Positions 8,888 through 16,517 of a stretch of DNA of 64,000 nt are shown here, piece after piece. The first letter of the stretch is position 1. Each line of letters opens with the position of its first letter. The position numbers and the translations under genes are program-made. The notes beneath the pieces were generated by a model. The model did no database searches. It saw nothing but the letters and a program-made list of their open reading frames with translations, and had not been told where the DNA came from. Source of the stretch: DASQPA01 sp963757335 (GTDB lineage: Bacteria; Acidobacteriota; Thermoanaerobaculia; Multivoradales; UBA5704); assembly GCA_963757335.1 (NCBI GenBank), contig CAVWRJ010000021.1, forward strand, positions 124,001-188,000, given 5' to 3'.

Positions 8888-11176
8888 TCAGCGGGCGGGG
8901 ACGGCCACTCCCTGGGCGTTGACCTTCACCCGGGCGAGCTCGACCCCGGTGTAGTAGTGGAGGAGGATGTCTCTGTAGGTGTGGCCGCGCTGGGCCATGC
9001 CGTAGGCGCCGACCTGGCACATGCCCACGCCGTGCCCCCAGCCGCGGCCGGTGAACAGCCAGCCCGCCTCTTTGTGCGGCGGCTCCAGGCGCTTGGCGGT
9101 GAACAGGGTGTCGGGGACGTCGAGCGTCCAGCGGACGGCGAGGCCGGCGACCTCGGCCGACTCCCGGTCGCCGTCGATGCGGATCTTCCCCACCCTCCCC
9201 GAGACCCCGCGCGAGAGGATCTCGAAGCCGCGGTAGCCCAGGCCCGGGAGCCGGGTCTGCACCTGGCTCGCGATCTGCGAGTCGGTCTTGAAGCGGGTCC
9301 AGGAGCTCCAGTGGCTGGTCCGGTCGTAGGCCGCCCCCTCGGGGTCGATCTCCTGCTGGGCGGCGAGCAGCCGGTCGCCCTGCCAGAAGAGGGTCACATG
9401 GTCGCCCGCCACGAGGCCCAGGGTGCCGCTCCGGGTCTCGCTGCCGCTCTTTCTGAAGGTGGCGAGGCCGGCAGCAGGGAGGCTGTAGGTCTTCTCGTCC
9501 TTCCCCGACCGGACGGTGAGGCGCCCGTCGGCGAGCGAGAGAAAGGAGGTCTCCTCGCGGCGCACCACCTGCACCATCTCGGCGAAGGCGAGGAGCATGC
9601 GCTCGATCTCGTCGTAGGCGAGCGGCCGGTCGGGAGCGCCGGTGACGAGGCCGCTCCGGAGAAGCCAGGCGGCGCGCCGGCGGTCCTCCTCGCTCCAGTC
9701 CGGCGGCGGCGACTGCACGAGGTAGGCGACGTCCTCGGGGGCGAGGAGGAGCCGGGCGTCGAGCGCGAGGTCGAAGGCGACGGCGACGAAGCGCTGCACC
9801 TCCCGGCGGTCGAGCGAGTGAAGAGTGGTGTTCGGGGCCGCCGTGAGTCCGGCGAGAGCAGCGAGCTGCTGGAGCCGGGCGGCGAGCGCCGCCGGAGCGG
9901 TCGCCGGGGTGTTGGCCGGCGTGGCGCTCGTGGGCGGCGGCAGCAGGCGCCGGGTGAGCCCCTCGGGGAAGGGGATGCCGGCGGGGAGGTCGCCGTCGAG
10001 CTCCGCCGTCCCCGCCTCGACGCAGGGGACCCCCTTCAAATAGGGCTCCTCTTTCAAGGGGAACATCACCTTGCCATCCTCGGTGTGGCCGCCGCAGGTC
10101 GAGCTGTAGAGGGCGTCGACCAGCTCCCCCTGGTAGAGGAGGACCTGGCCCGCGGTCTCCAGCACGGCGCGGTCGGAGAGCGGGTGCTCGACGTCGATGC
10201 CGCCATAGACCTGGCAGCGCGGGGTGGCGCAGATGTCGTACCCCTCGCGGTTGAACTCGCCGAGGTTCTTGAGCGCATAGGTGCGGGCGGCGACCGCCTG
10301 CGCCTTGAGCGCCTCGACCTGGCTGTACTGCTCCGGCCCCATCTCCGAGGGGACCACCCCGCGCAGGTACTGTTCGAGCGGCAGCTCGTTGATCAGGTTG
10401 AGGGTGCCGCGGTCGTTCAAGAAGACGAGGATGCGGCCGTGGTAGCGGTGCCCCTCGGCGCGGACGGCGCCCCCCTCGCTGTCGATCGCCACCCAGCGCC
10501 CGGGGAGGAGGGAGGTCGTCGCCCCCTGGGTCAGGCGGAGGGCCGGGGCCGAGACCTTGGCCCCCTCCGACACCACCCAGGCGCCGGTCACCCCGAGGGT
10601 CCCGAGGCGCTTGGCCTCGGCCTCCGCCTCCTCGCGCGAGGCGAAGCGGCCGAGCCGGATGCGGTAGAGGTCGATCCCGGCGTCGAAATGGGCGTCGCCC
10701 GGCTGGCCGGTCTGGCTCTCCAGCCGCGCCGCGAGCTCCTGGGCCTGGTGCTCGTCGCGGAGCGCTGCGACCTGCAGCCGGTAGAGGCCGGCCTGGGAGG
10801 AACCGGGAGCGGGCTCGATGCGCACCGGCTGCACCATGGCGAGCACCCGGTCGTCGCCCGAGACCGTCGTCTCCCCCGAGCAGCAGGGGAGGGTGACCGA
10901 GGCCAGATCGCTCGCCAGGCCGACCCGGATGCGCTGCGGGTCCGCCGGGTTGGGGGCCGCCGCCGGCGGCGGAGCTTCCGCCACCGGCGGTGCCGGAGCC
11001 GGGGCCGGGGCGGGCGTCACCGGAGGAATGGCCGGCGGTGCCGGACGGCTGTTCGGACGATTGTTCGGAGGAGACGCGGGACGCGGCGCGGTTTTCGGTC
11101 GGGCGGGCTGGGTCGAGCCGGCGCAGCCGAAGGCGGCGAGGAGCAGCAGGGCCAGAGGGAGCTGAAGCTTTTTCAC
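8888..11176 (-). CDS. SpoIID/LytB-domain lipoprotein with SPOR domain
   Basis: 762 residues. GTG 11176 overlaps the upstream stop (GTGA) and opens a lipoprotein signal ending in LLAAFGC (Cys about 18). A Pro/Ala linker follows, then a SPOR peptidoglycan-binding domain (YRLQVAALRDEHQAQELA to about residue 210) and the SpoIID/LytB core (LPLEQYLRGVVPSEM, LKAQAVAARTYAL, STCGGHTED). The core finishes at the far C-terminus with GRGWGHGVGMCQVGAYGMA. About 250 extra residues lie between the two core halves. SpoIID proteins are lytic transglycosylases acting on peptide-stripped glycan; in non-spore-forming diderms they are presumed cell-wall remodelling or division factors, and the SPOR domain fits a septal location. 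Confidence 0.85.
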   Translation of the reverse strand: MKKLQLPLALLLLAAFGCAGSTQPARPKTAPRPASPPNNRPNSRPAPPAIPPVTPAPAPAPAPPVAEAPPPAAAPNPADPQRIRVGLASDLASVTLPCCSGETTVSGDDRVLAMVQPVRIEPAPGSSQAGLYRLQVAALRDEHQAQELAARLESQTGQPGDAHFDAGIDLYRIRLGRFASREEAEAEAKRLGTLGVTGAWVVSEGAKVSAPALRLTQGATTSLLPGRWVAIDSEGGAVRAEGHRYHGRILVFLNDRGTLNLINELPLEQYLRGVVPSEMGPEQYSQVEALKAQAVAARTYALKNLGEFNREGYDICATPRCQVYGGIDVEHPLSDRAVLETAGQVLLYQGELVDALYSSTCGGHTEDGKVMFPLKEEPYLKGVPCVEAGTAELDGDLPAGIPFPEGLTRRLLPPPTSATPANTPATAPAALAARLQQLAALAGLTAAPNTTLHSLDRREVQRFVAVAFDLALDARLLLAPEDVAYLVQSPPPDWSEEDRRRAAWLLRSGLVTGAPDRPLAYDEIERMLLAFAEMVQVVRREETSFLSLADGRLTVRSGKDEKTYSLPAAGLATFRKSGSETRSGTLGLVAGDHVTLFWQGDRLLAAQQEIDPEGAAYDRTSHWSSWTRFKTDSQIASQVQTRLPGLGYRGFEILSRGVSGRVGKIRIDGDRESAEVAGLAVRWTLDVPDTLFTAKRLEPPHKEAGWLFTGRGWGHGVGMCQVGAYGMAQRGHTYRDILLHYYTGVELARVKVNAQGVAVPAR

Positions 11177-12120
11177 GTGGCTAGCGGGCTGCCGGTTCCC
11201 CGTGCCGTCTCGCTCCTGACGAGCGCGACGAGGGTGCCGCCCAGGGCGATGAGCAGCAGACCCTGGGTGAAAGACGCGATGAGGGTGAAGCCGATCTCCG
11301 CCGCGGCGCGGAGGAGCGGCCGGCCGGTCAAGAGCAGGCCGGCGGTCTGGGCCGCCAGGCCGGCGCCGGCGAGGAGCGCGAAAGGGAGGAGAAAGAGGAC
11401 GGCGAGGAAGAGGACGGCCCCCAGCCGGGCGCCGAGCACCTCGAGGCCGACCCGGGAGGCGGCGCGGAGCCCCGAGCCCTCGCGCGCCAGGTCGGCCTGG
11501 GCGACGGCGTACCAGAGGAGGAGGACGAGGAGGACGAAGCCGAGCGGCAGGGCGCCGCCGCAGCCGATGCCGAGGGCCCCCCCCTCCCCCCAGCGTGCCG
11601 CCCCGCCGAGGGTCGCCGACATCCAGAGGGGGACGAGGACGGCCCAGACGACGAAGAGCAGGCCGGCCAAGTTGGCGAAGCCGAAGAAGCGCCGGGCGTA
11701 AAGCCCCGCCCAGCCGAAGAAGTTCCGCCAGGCGAAGGTGCGAAAGCTGCGGAGCCCCCGCCCCGTCCCCGGCAGCGCCTGGCGGTCGGCGGCGTGCAGC
11801 ACCCCGTAGGTGCCGGCCTGCACCCAGGCGTGGAGGAGGACGGCGAGGAGCCAGAGCACGAGCATGCCGAAGAGGGCGGCGCCCAGGATCAGCAGGCGCC
11901 CCTGGGCGCGCAGCAGGAGCTCGGAGCGGGTCTGGTCGAGGTCTTCCGGGAGGCTGGCCGTGGCGAGGTCGTACCCCAGGGCGACGAAGGGGAGGGCGGA
12001 GCCGACGACGAGGAGGAAGGTCAGGGCGAACCCGTGCAGCCACTGGACGATCACCAGCTCCCAGTTCGCCCCCGAGCTCGCGAGGCCGCGGCGCAGACAG
12101 TCGATGGCCGAGAGCCTCAT
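11173..12120 (-). CDS. Multi-pass membrane protein of unknown function
   Basis: A 315-residue protein with about six hydrophobic segments (for example FALTFLLVVGSALPFVAL, LLILGAALFGMLVLWLLAVL and PLGFVLLVLLLWYAVAQA) separated by short loops. No enzymatic motif is visible. It sits in a tight minus-strand run: its ATG overlaps the DnaC-like stop (ATGA at 12117-12120), and its stop overlaps the SpoIID lipoprotein start (GTGA at 11173-11176). This indicates translational coupling and a possible envelope role alongside the SpoIID protein. The topology resembles DUF4013-like or glycerophosphoryl-type membrane domains, but I cannot assign a family. Confidence 0.65.
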   Translation of the reverse strand: MRLSAIDCLRRGLASSGANWELVIVQWLHGFALTFLLVVGSALPFVALGYDLATASLPEDLDQTRSELLLRAQGRLLILGAALFGMLVLWLLAVLLHAWVQAGTYGVLHAADRQALPGTGRGLRSFRTFAWRNFFGWAGLYARRFFGFANLAGLLFVVWAVLVPLWMSATLGGAARWGEGGALGIGCGGALPLGFVLLVLLLWYAVAQADLAREGSGLRAASRVGLEVLGARLGAVLFLAVLFLLPFALLAGAGLAAQTAGLLLTGRPLLRAAAEIGFTLIASFTQGLLLIALGGTLVALVRSETARGTGSPLAT

Positions 12121-12974
12121 GGAGCGACGCGGGCCTTGTACAGCTTGTGCTCGCGGCGGAAATCGGCGACCGCGGTCAGCTCGATCGGCTGCGCCATCTC
12201 GTAGAGGCGGGAGACCAGCGGCGCCTGGATGCGCGAGCTCAAGAGGTGGACGGGCTCCGCCACCCCCGCCGGCACCGTTCCCACCGGATCGCGGCCGCGG
12301 TCGAGCCGCTCGGGTTTGACCGCCGCCATGGCGATCGACGCCTCTTTGCCCGGCAGCCGGTAGTTGGTGGTGAAGATCGTCGGCAGCCGGCGCAGATAGC
12401 GCTGGTTGATGATCAGGTAGAGGATGTCGCGCACCCAGGGGGTGGCCTGCTGGGCGCCGAGCTCGTCCAAGACCAGGACGTCCGCCTCGGTCAGCGGGTC
12501 GAGCACGGCGTGCTTCGACTCCTGGGAGCCGGGATCGAAGGTGGCCTGGATCTGGTGGAGGAGCGAGCCGAACTCGGCGAAGCGGCCGCGCACCCCGTAG
12601 CGCTTGATGAGCTCGCGGAGGACGCCCACCGCGAGGTGGGTCTTGCCGGTTCCCGGGGGACCGATGAAGAGGAGCCCCGATTCGGTCCAGCCGCCCCCCT
12701 CCTTCAAGAACTGGTCGACATAGCCCTGGGCCGTCGTGCGGGCCTGGACGAGCTGATTGTGCTCGTGGGCGTCGGGGCTGGAGACGAAGAAGCTCGGGAT
12801 CTTGCAGTGCAGGTAGCGATCGGGGATGGCGGCCGTCGCCAGCAGGTGGGCGGCGCGCTGCCGCTGCCGGCAGGCGCAGGGCCGCGCCCGGCCCGCCCCG
12901 CCGTCCGGAGCGATCACCCAGCCGCTCCCCTCACACTCGGGGCAGAGGGCCGACGTCACCTCGCTCTGCGGCAT
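12117..12974 (-). CDS. DnaC-like AAA+ ATPase (putative helicase loader) with N-terminal zinc finger
   Basis: 285 residues. The N-terminus has CPECEGSGW and a later CAC, a DnaJ-like zinc-binding motif common in DnaC/DnaI-type loaders. The AAA+ core follows: Walker A GPPGTGKTHLA, Walker B VLVLDELGAQQ, and sensor I FTTNYRL. Such proteins load the replicative helicase DnaB onto DNA, or in some lineages act as IstB-like accessory ATPases; no transposase is adjacent, which favours a replication role. The C-terminal SRLYEMAQPIELTA is the usual end of this family. It is followed by a membrane protein with a 4-bp ATGA overlap. There is no obvious ribosome-binding site at ATG 12974. Confidence 0.8.
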   Translation of the reverse strand: MPQSEVTSALCPECEGSGWVIAPDGGAGRARPCACRQRQRAAHLLATAAIPDRYLHCKIPSFFVSSPDAHEHNQLVQARTTAQGYVDQFLKEGGGWTESGLLFIGPPGTGKTHLAVGVLRELIKRYGVRGRFAEFGSLLHQIQATFDPGSQESKHAVLDPLTEADVLVLDELGAQQATPWVRDILYLIINQRYLRRLPTIFTTNYRLPGKEASIAMAAVKPERLDRGRDPVGTVPAGVAEPVHLLSSRIQAPLVSRLYEMAQPIELTAVADFRREHKLYKARVAP

Positions 12975-13195
12975 GGCGAGATGGTAGCACGGGGCGAGGG
13001 CTGGGCTCGTGGTTGCGCGCCGCTTTGCCGCCTCTCCCGAGGCCCGCCCGGAGACGCCTCGGGGTCGCGCCCCTTCGGGGTGCCGACGGTGGACGGTAGG
13101 AGGGACTGAGGCTCTCTCGCCGCCTTGAATCGATCATTGTTCCAGGGACTAAAGCGCTCCGCCTCGGCGCCTCCGGGCCGGGCCTCGGGAGAGGC

Positions 13196-14728
13196 TCAGG
13201 TTTTCGCTGTCCGCGCTGCCGATGCCGTCGATGCCGCCGACGCCACCCGCGCCACCAGCTGCGCCAGGGCGGCGTCCGGCTCGGTGCCCTCGCCTTTCAA
13301 GAGCAGCTCGGTGTCGAGCACCAGGGCGGGGAGGCGGGCCAGGAGGGGCTCGGGGATGCGGGAGGCCGCGAGGTAGGCGCGGTGGAGGCGGAAGGGGTGG
13401 ATGCCGGCGAGGGGGTTTTTGCCGCCGGTCGGCAGGTTGGCCTGGAGGTTGGGGGCGTGGCGGTCCTTGAAGCGGCCGTAGTTCTCCTCTCCGGCCGGCA
13501 CCCTCGCCAGCCGCATCATGCCGCGGAGCGCCGTCAGCTGGCGGCAGAAGGAGGCGAAGAGAGAGAAGAAGGAGAGCCGCATCGCGAGCGGGTCCTCGGC
13601 GGAGCCGATCAGGCGGTGCAGCCGGTCCAGGGCCTCGCTCGGCCGCCCCTGGGCCACGGCGTCGAGGAGCTGCCAGACGTCCTCCTCGCCGCGGTCCTCG
13701 ACCGCCCGGAGGACGAGTTTGCGGTCGATCTTCCCCCCCGGGGCGAGCCCAGCGAGCTTCCTGTACTCGCCGGCGAAGCGGGCGGTCGAGTCCGCCTCGG
13801 CGGCCGTCGAGGCGCCCTTCCGGCCGTCCCCCTCCTGGCGGAGAGTCCGCCGGGCGAGCTCGGCCAATGCATCGCGGGCGATCGAAGTGCCGGTCTGCCG
13901 TTCGAGCTCGGTCGCCAGCCGCTCGATCCCCTCCCAGGCGCCGCCCTTCCCGGCCTCCACACCGCCCAGAGAGAGCACCGCCCCGCGTTCGGCCAGGAGG
14001 GCGACGACGGGATGATCGGCCGGCGCCGTGCGCTCGGCGAGGACGAGGGCGTGGCCTTGCGGGAGCCCCTCGCGGACGAGGGCGGAGAGCTCCGAGAGGT
14101 CGGAGCCGCCCGCCCCTTGAATCCCCTCCCGCCGGGCCGCTTCGAGGAGCGCGGCGAGGCCGGTCTTCAGGTCCTCGAGCTGCCGCTTGCCGCGCTTGCC
14201 CCGCCGCCCGGACCCCCCTTCGAGCGCCCAGGCCGGCAGCTCCGCGATCGCCTCCTCGGCGCTCCGGGCGTAGGGGTCGACGTCGAAGAGGTGGAGGGCC
14301 TGGAGGAGGCGGACCGCCGCCTGCCGCTCGCGGGCCCCGAGGCCGCGGGCCTCCCCCGCTCCACCGGCCGGGATTCCCTCCTGGGCATCGTCGATCAGGG
14401 TCGCGGCGGCGCTGCGGTCGGCGAGCACCGCGGTGTCGACGGCGAGGAGCACTTTGCCCGGCGCGAAAAGGGAGTAAGTCGCGAGGTCGGCGAGGAGGGG
14501 GGCGATCGAGGCCGGGTGGCGGTGGGACTCGACCGCGCAGCCGACGGCGGCGGCCAGGGCCTCGGCGATCCGCTCGGCCGCGGGCACCGCGAGAACGAGG
14601 TCGCCGGTCACCAGGCAGACTCCCGGCCGCTCGCCGCCCGCGGTCAGCCGGGCGAGGAAGGCCTCGACCTCCGGCCGCGCGCTCGGGGTGTTGGGTGCCG
14701 GAGATGCCGGAGATGCCATGGGTGTCAT
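13196..14728 (-). CDS. holA: Probable DNA polymerase III delta subunit (HolA-like)
   Basis: 510 residues, longer than the usual ~340 of HolA. The N-terminal part (CLVTGDLVLAVPAAERIAEA, then LFAPGKVLLAVDTAVL) resembles the degenerate ATPase fold of the delta clamp-loader subunit. The C-terminal part (DRLHRLIGSAEDPLAMRLSFF, then LLLKGEG) fits the helical collar domain, including the typical ending in which a charged pair is followed by KG. The extra length is a Gly/Arg/Glu-rich insertion at about residues 130-240, and both ends are low-complexity Ala/Ser/Thr. The delta subunit opens the sliding clamp. Identification rests on layout and partial motifs, so it is moderate; adjacency to a DnaC-like gene is consistent with replication. 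Confidence 0.5.
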   Translation of the reverse strand: MTPMASPASPAPNTPSARPEVEAFLARLTAGGERPGVCLVTGDLVLAVPAAERIAEALAAAVGCAVESHRHPASIAPLLADLATYSLFAPGKVLLAVDTAVLADRSAAATLIDDAQEGIPAGGAGEARGLGARERQAAVRLLQALHLFDVDPYARSAEEAIAELPAWALEGGSGRRGKRGKRQLEDLKTGLAALLEAARREGIQGAGGSDLSELSALVREGLPQGHALVLAERTAPADHPVVALLAERGAVLSLGGVEAGKGGAWEGIERLATELERQTGTSIARDALAELARRTLRQEGDGRKGASTAAEADSTARFAGEYRKLAGLAPGGKIDRKLVLRAVEDRGEEDVWQLLDAVAQGRPSEALDRLHRLIGSAEDPLAMRLSFFSLFASFCRQLTALRGMMRLARVPAGEENYGRFKDRHAPNLQANLPTGGKNPLAGIHPFRLHRAYLAASRIPEPLLARLPALVLDTELLLKGEGTEPDAALAQLVARVASAASTASAARTAKT

Positions 14729-14758
14729 CGCTAGAGAGGATAGAGAACGGGGGGACGT

Positions 14759-14791
14759 AAGAAAAGGGCGACCACTTTTAAGGGTCGCCCT
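14759..14791 (-). terminator. Rho-independent terminator of the DksA/TraR-like gene
   Basis: On the minus strand AGGGCGACC and GGTCGCCCT form a perfect nine-base stem around a nine-base loop, followed by TTTTCTT. It lies about 45 bases after the stop of the zinc-finger gene, a textbook intrinsic terminator placed before holA. Confidence 0.85.
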
Positions 14792-14837
14792 CGAACCATG
14801 CCGCGCGGATGTCTCTTCGAGCTACAGCGAGCGTCGT

Positions 14838-15242
14838 CTACAGCGCCTCGGCTTCGAGGAGCCCCTTCTCGGCGAGCTCCTGGCAATCGATGCAGAAGCG
14901 CGCCCAGGGGACCGCCTCCAGGCGGGGGGCGGCGATCGTCTGGCCGCAGTTGGCGCAGCGGCCGTAGGTCGCCTCGTCCATCCGCCGCAGGGCGGCGTCG
15001 ATCTGGAGGACCAGCTGGCGCTCGCCGTCGGAGAGGGAGAACATCAGCTCCCGGTTGTAGGAGTTGTTGGCCCGGTCCACGATGTCGTCGGTCCCGTCGT
15101 CCGCCGATTCCTGGCCCGCGCGCACGTCCTGCTTGTACATGTTGACGATCTCTTGCTTCTGCGTGAGAAGCCGCGCGCGCAGGGCGTCGTACCCTTCGGT
15201 CGACGTTTCCGGGGCAGGCTTGACCTTCTGTATCTTGGCCAC
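14838..15242 (-). CDS. DksA/TraR-family C4 zinc-finger protein
   Basis: A 134-residue RNA-polymerase-binding factor of the DksA/TraR family. The N-terminal two-thirds is a charged helical hairpin (YDALRARLLTQKQEIVNMYK, then a DGTDDIVDRANN segment), and the C-terminus holds a C4 zinc finger: CANC, then CIDC 17 residues later. DksA-type proteins insert into the secondary channel of RNA polymerase and alter promoter response, often with ppGpp. The GTG start at 15242 is preferred over an in-frame ATG at 15263 because AAAGGAG lies seven bases upstream of GTG. It is monocistronic and ends at a strong terminator. Confidence 0.85.
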   Translation of the reverse strand: MAKIQKVKPAPETSTEGYDALRARLLTQKQEIVNMYKQDVRAGQESADDGTDDIVDRANNSYNRELMFSLSDGERQLVLQIDAALRRMDEATYGRCANCGQTIAAPRLEAVPWARFCIDCQELAEKGLLEAEAL

Positions 15243-15287
15243 GCTGTCTCCTTTCCGATCCAAACACCCGCGAGGTGGTTCGGCCCG

Positions 15288-15776
15288 TCAGATGGGCTCG
15301 CGATGATAGCTCATTCCGGCCGCAATGGAGAGGCTGCGGAAGAGTTGCTCATAAAGCACGGCGCGTGCCAGCTCGTGCCCCAGGGTCAGGGGGCCGAGCG
15401 AGAGCACCCAGCGGGCGGCGGCGAGCACTTCGGGGCTCAACCCGAGGTCGGAACCGATGGCGAAGGCGATGGCGTGCGGCCACTCGTCCTGAAGGCGGGA
15501 GAGGCGGGCGGCGAGGCCGGGGGAGTCGACCGCCTTGCCGCCGCTGTCCAGGGCCACCAGGTAGAACGGCTCGGGGAGGGCGGCGAGGAGGGCCTTCCCC
15601 TCGGCGCGCTGGCGGCCCGGGTCGTCGCCGGAGTCCCGCGCCTTGACCGGCAGGTCGCGCACCGGCACGAAGCGGGCGATCCGCCGCCGGTAGTCGGCGC
15701 AGATCTCCTCCCAGCTCGCCCGCTGGTGACGGCCGGCCCAGGCGATCAGGAGCTCGCGGCCGGCCGCCTTCGGCAT
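15288..15776 (-). CDS. rlmH: 23S rRNA (pseudouridine1915-N3)-methyltransferase RlmH
   Basis: 162 residues, close to the usual ~155 of RlmH, a SPOUT methyltransferase that methylates pseudouridine 1915 in helix 69 of 23S rRNA. The trefoil-knot SAM site is visible in FYLVALDSGGKAVDS, AFAIGSDLGLS and LSLGPLTLGHELARAVLYEQLFRS, ending in the family's GMSYHRE tail (normally ExYHR). The glycine-rich loop reads IGSDLGL where the usual form is IGGAxG, a mild divergence. The start overlaps the def stop (TGATG at 15774-15778), so the two are translationally coupled. Confidence 0.85.
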   Translation of the reverse strand: MPKAAGRELLIAWAGRHQRASWEEICADYRRRIARFVPVRDLPVKARDSGDDPGRQRAEGKALLAALPEPFYLVALDSGGKAVDSPGLAARLSRLQDEWPHAIAFAIGSDLGLSPEVLAAARWVLSLGPLTLGHELARAVLYEQLFRSLSIAAGMSYHREPI

Positions 15777-16495
15777 CAGAGGATCTCTGGATCAGCGTGG
15801 GGATGGCCGGTCTCGGCCTTCAGCTCTCCGTCCGGCTCGTCGTCCCGCTCTCTGTCCGGAGCCAGGTTGCGCTCGTCCCCACCCTCGTCCTCAACCCTAT
15901 CGCCCATATCCCCGACATCGCCCCTATCCCCGACCTCGCCACCGATATCGCCGAAATCGCGCGGCTCGCCGTCGCCCACCATGTAGCGCTCCCACTCGTC
16001 GTAGAAGGCGAGGGTTTTAAAGTCGCGCATGCGGTCGAGGAAGACGACGGCGTGGAGGTGGTCGAACTCGTGCTGGAGGATACGGGCCTCGAAGCCGCTG
16101 GCCGCATAGTCGAGCGGCCGGCCGTCGCGATCGAGGCCGCGTACCCGCACCCCCGGGTGGCGGGGGACGAGGCCGCGGAGGTCGGGGATCGACAGGCAGC
16201 CCTCCCAGTCGTAGACCATCTCGCCGGAGAGCGGGGTGAGCATGGGGTTGATCACGGCATGGAGGGGGATCGCCGAGTCCTCGCCGGTGCGGGGGCCGGC
16301 CTCGTAGACGAAGATCTGGAGCCCCACCCCCACCTGGGGGGCGGCGAGGCCGACGCCGGAGGCGGCCCGCATGGTCTCGACCATGTCGTCGATCAGCTCC
16401 TGGGTCGCGGCGAGGGCGAGCTGCCCCGCCGCCACCGGCTGGGCCGGGGTGCGGAGGGCCGGATGACCGAGCCGGACGATGGGACGGACAGGCAT
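15776..16495 (-). CDS. def: Peptide deformylase with acidic low-complexity C-terminal tail
   Basis: 239 residues. All three metal-site motifs are present: GVGLAAPQVG (motif 1), EGCLSIP (motif 2, Cys ligand) and QHEFDHLHAVVF (motif 3, HExxH-type His ligands with catalytic Glu). It removes the formyl group from nascent peptides. The catalytic domain ends at about residue 185. The last ~55 residues are an unusual GDIGGEVGDRGDVGDMGD-type acidic repeat followed by charged sequence, which ordinary deformylases lack. AAAGGAG precedes ATG 16495. It is coupled to rlmH downstream, and the upstream helicase stops only 22 bases away. Confidence 0.92.
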   Translation of the reverse strand: MPVRPIVRLGHPALRTPAQPVAAGQLALAATQELIDDMVETMRAASGVGLAAPQVGVGLQIFVYEAGPRTGEDSAIPLHAVINPMLTPLSGEMVYDWEGCLSIPDLRGLVPRHPGVRVRGLDRDGRPLDYAASGFEARILQHEFDHLHAVVFLDRMRDFKTLAFYDEWERYMVGDGEPRDFGDIGGEVGDRGDVGDMGDRVEDEGGDERNLAPDRERDDEPDGELKAETGHPHADPEIL

Positions 16496-16517
16496 GCTTG
16501 GGCTCCTTTGGACCTTC

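Noticed and set aside
8699..11701. Very long plus-strand frame (about 1000 codons) opposite the SpoIID gene
   Set aside because: It is a GC-rich antisense shadow: Arg/Gly/Ala-rich, no family, while the minus strand carries recognisable SPOR and SpoIID domains.
12975..13195. Possible small gene or RNA between the DnaC-like and HolA-like genes
   Set aside because: No tRNA-like fold, start with ribosome site, or clear hairpin was seen.
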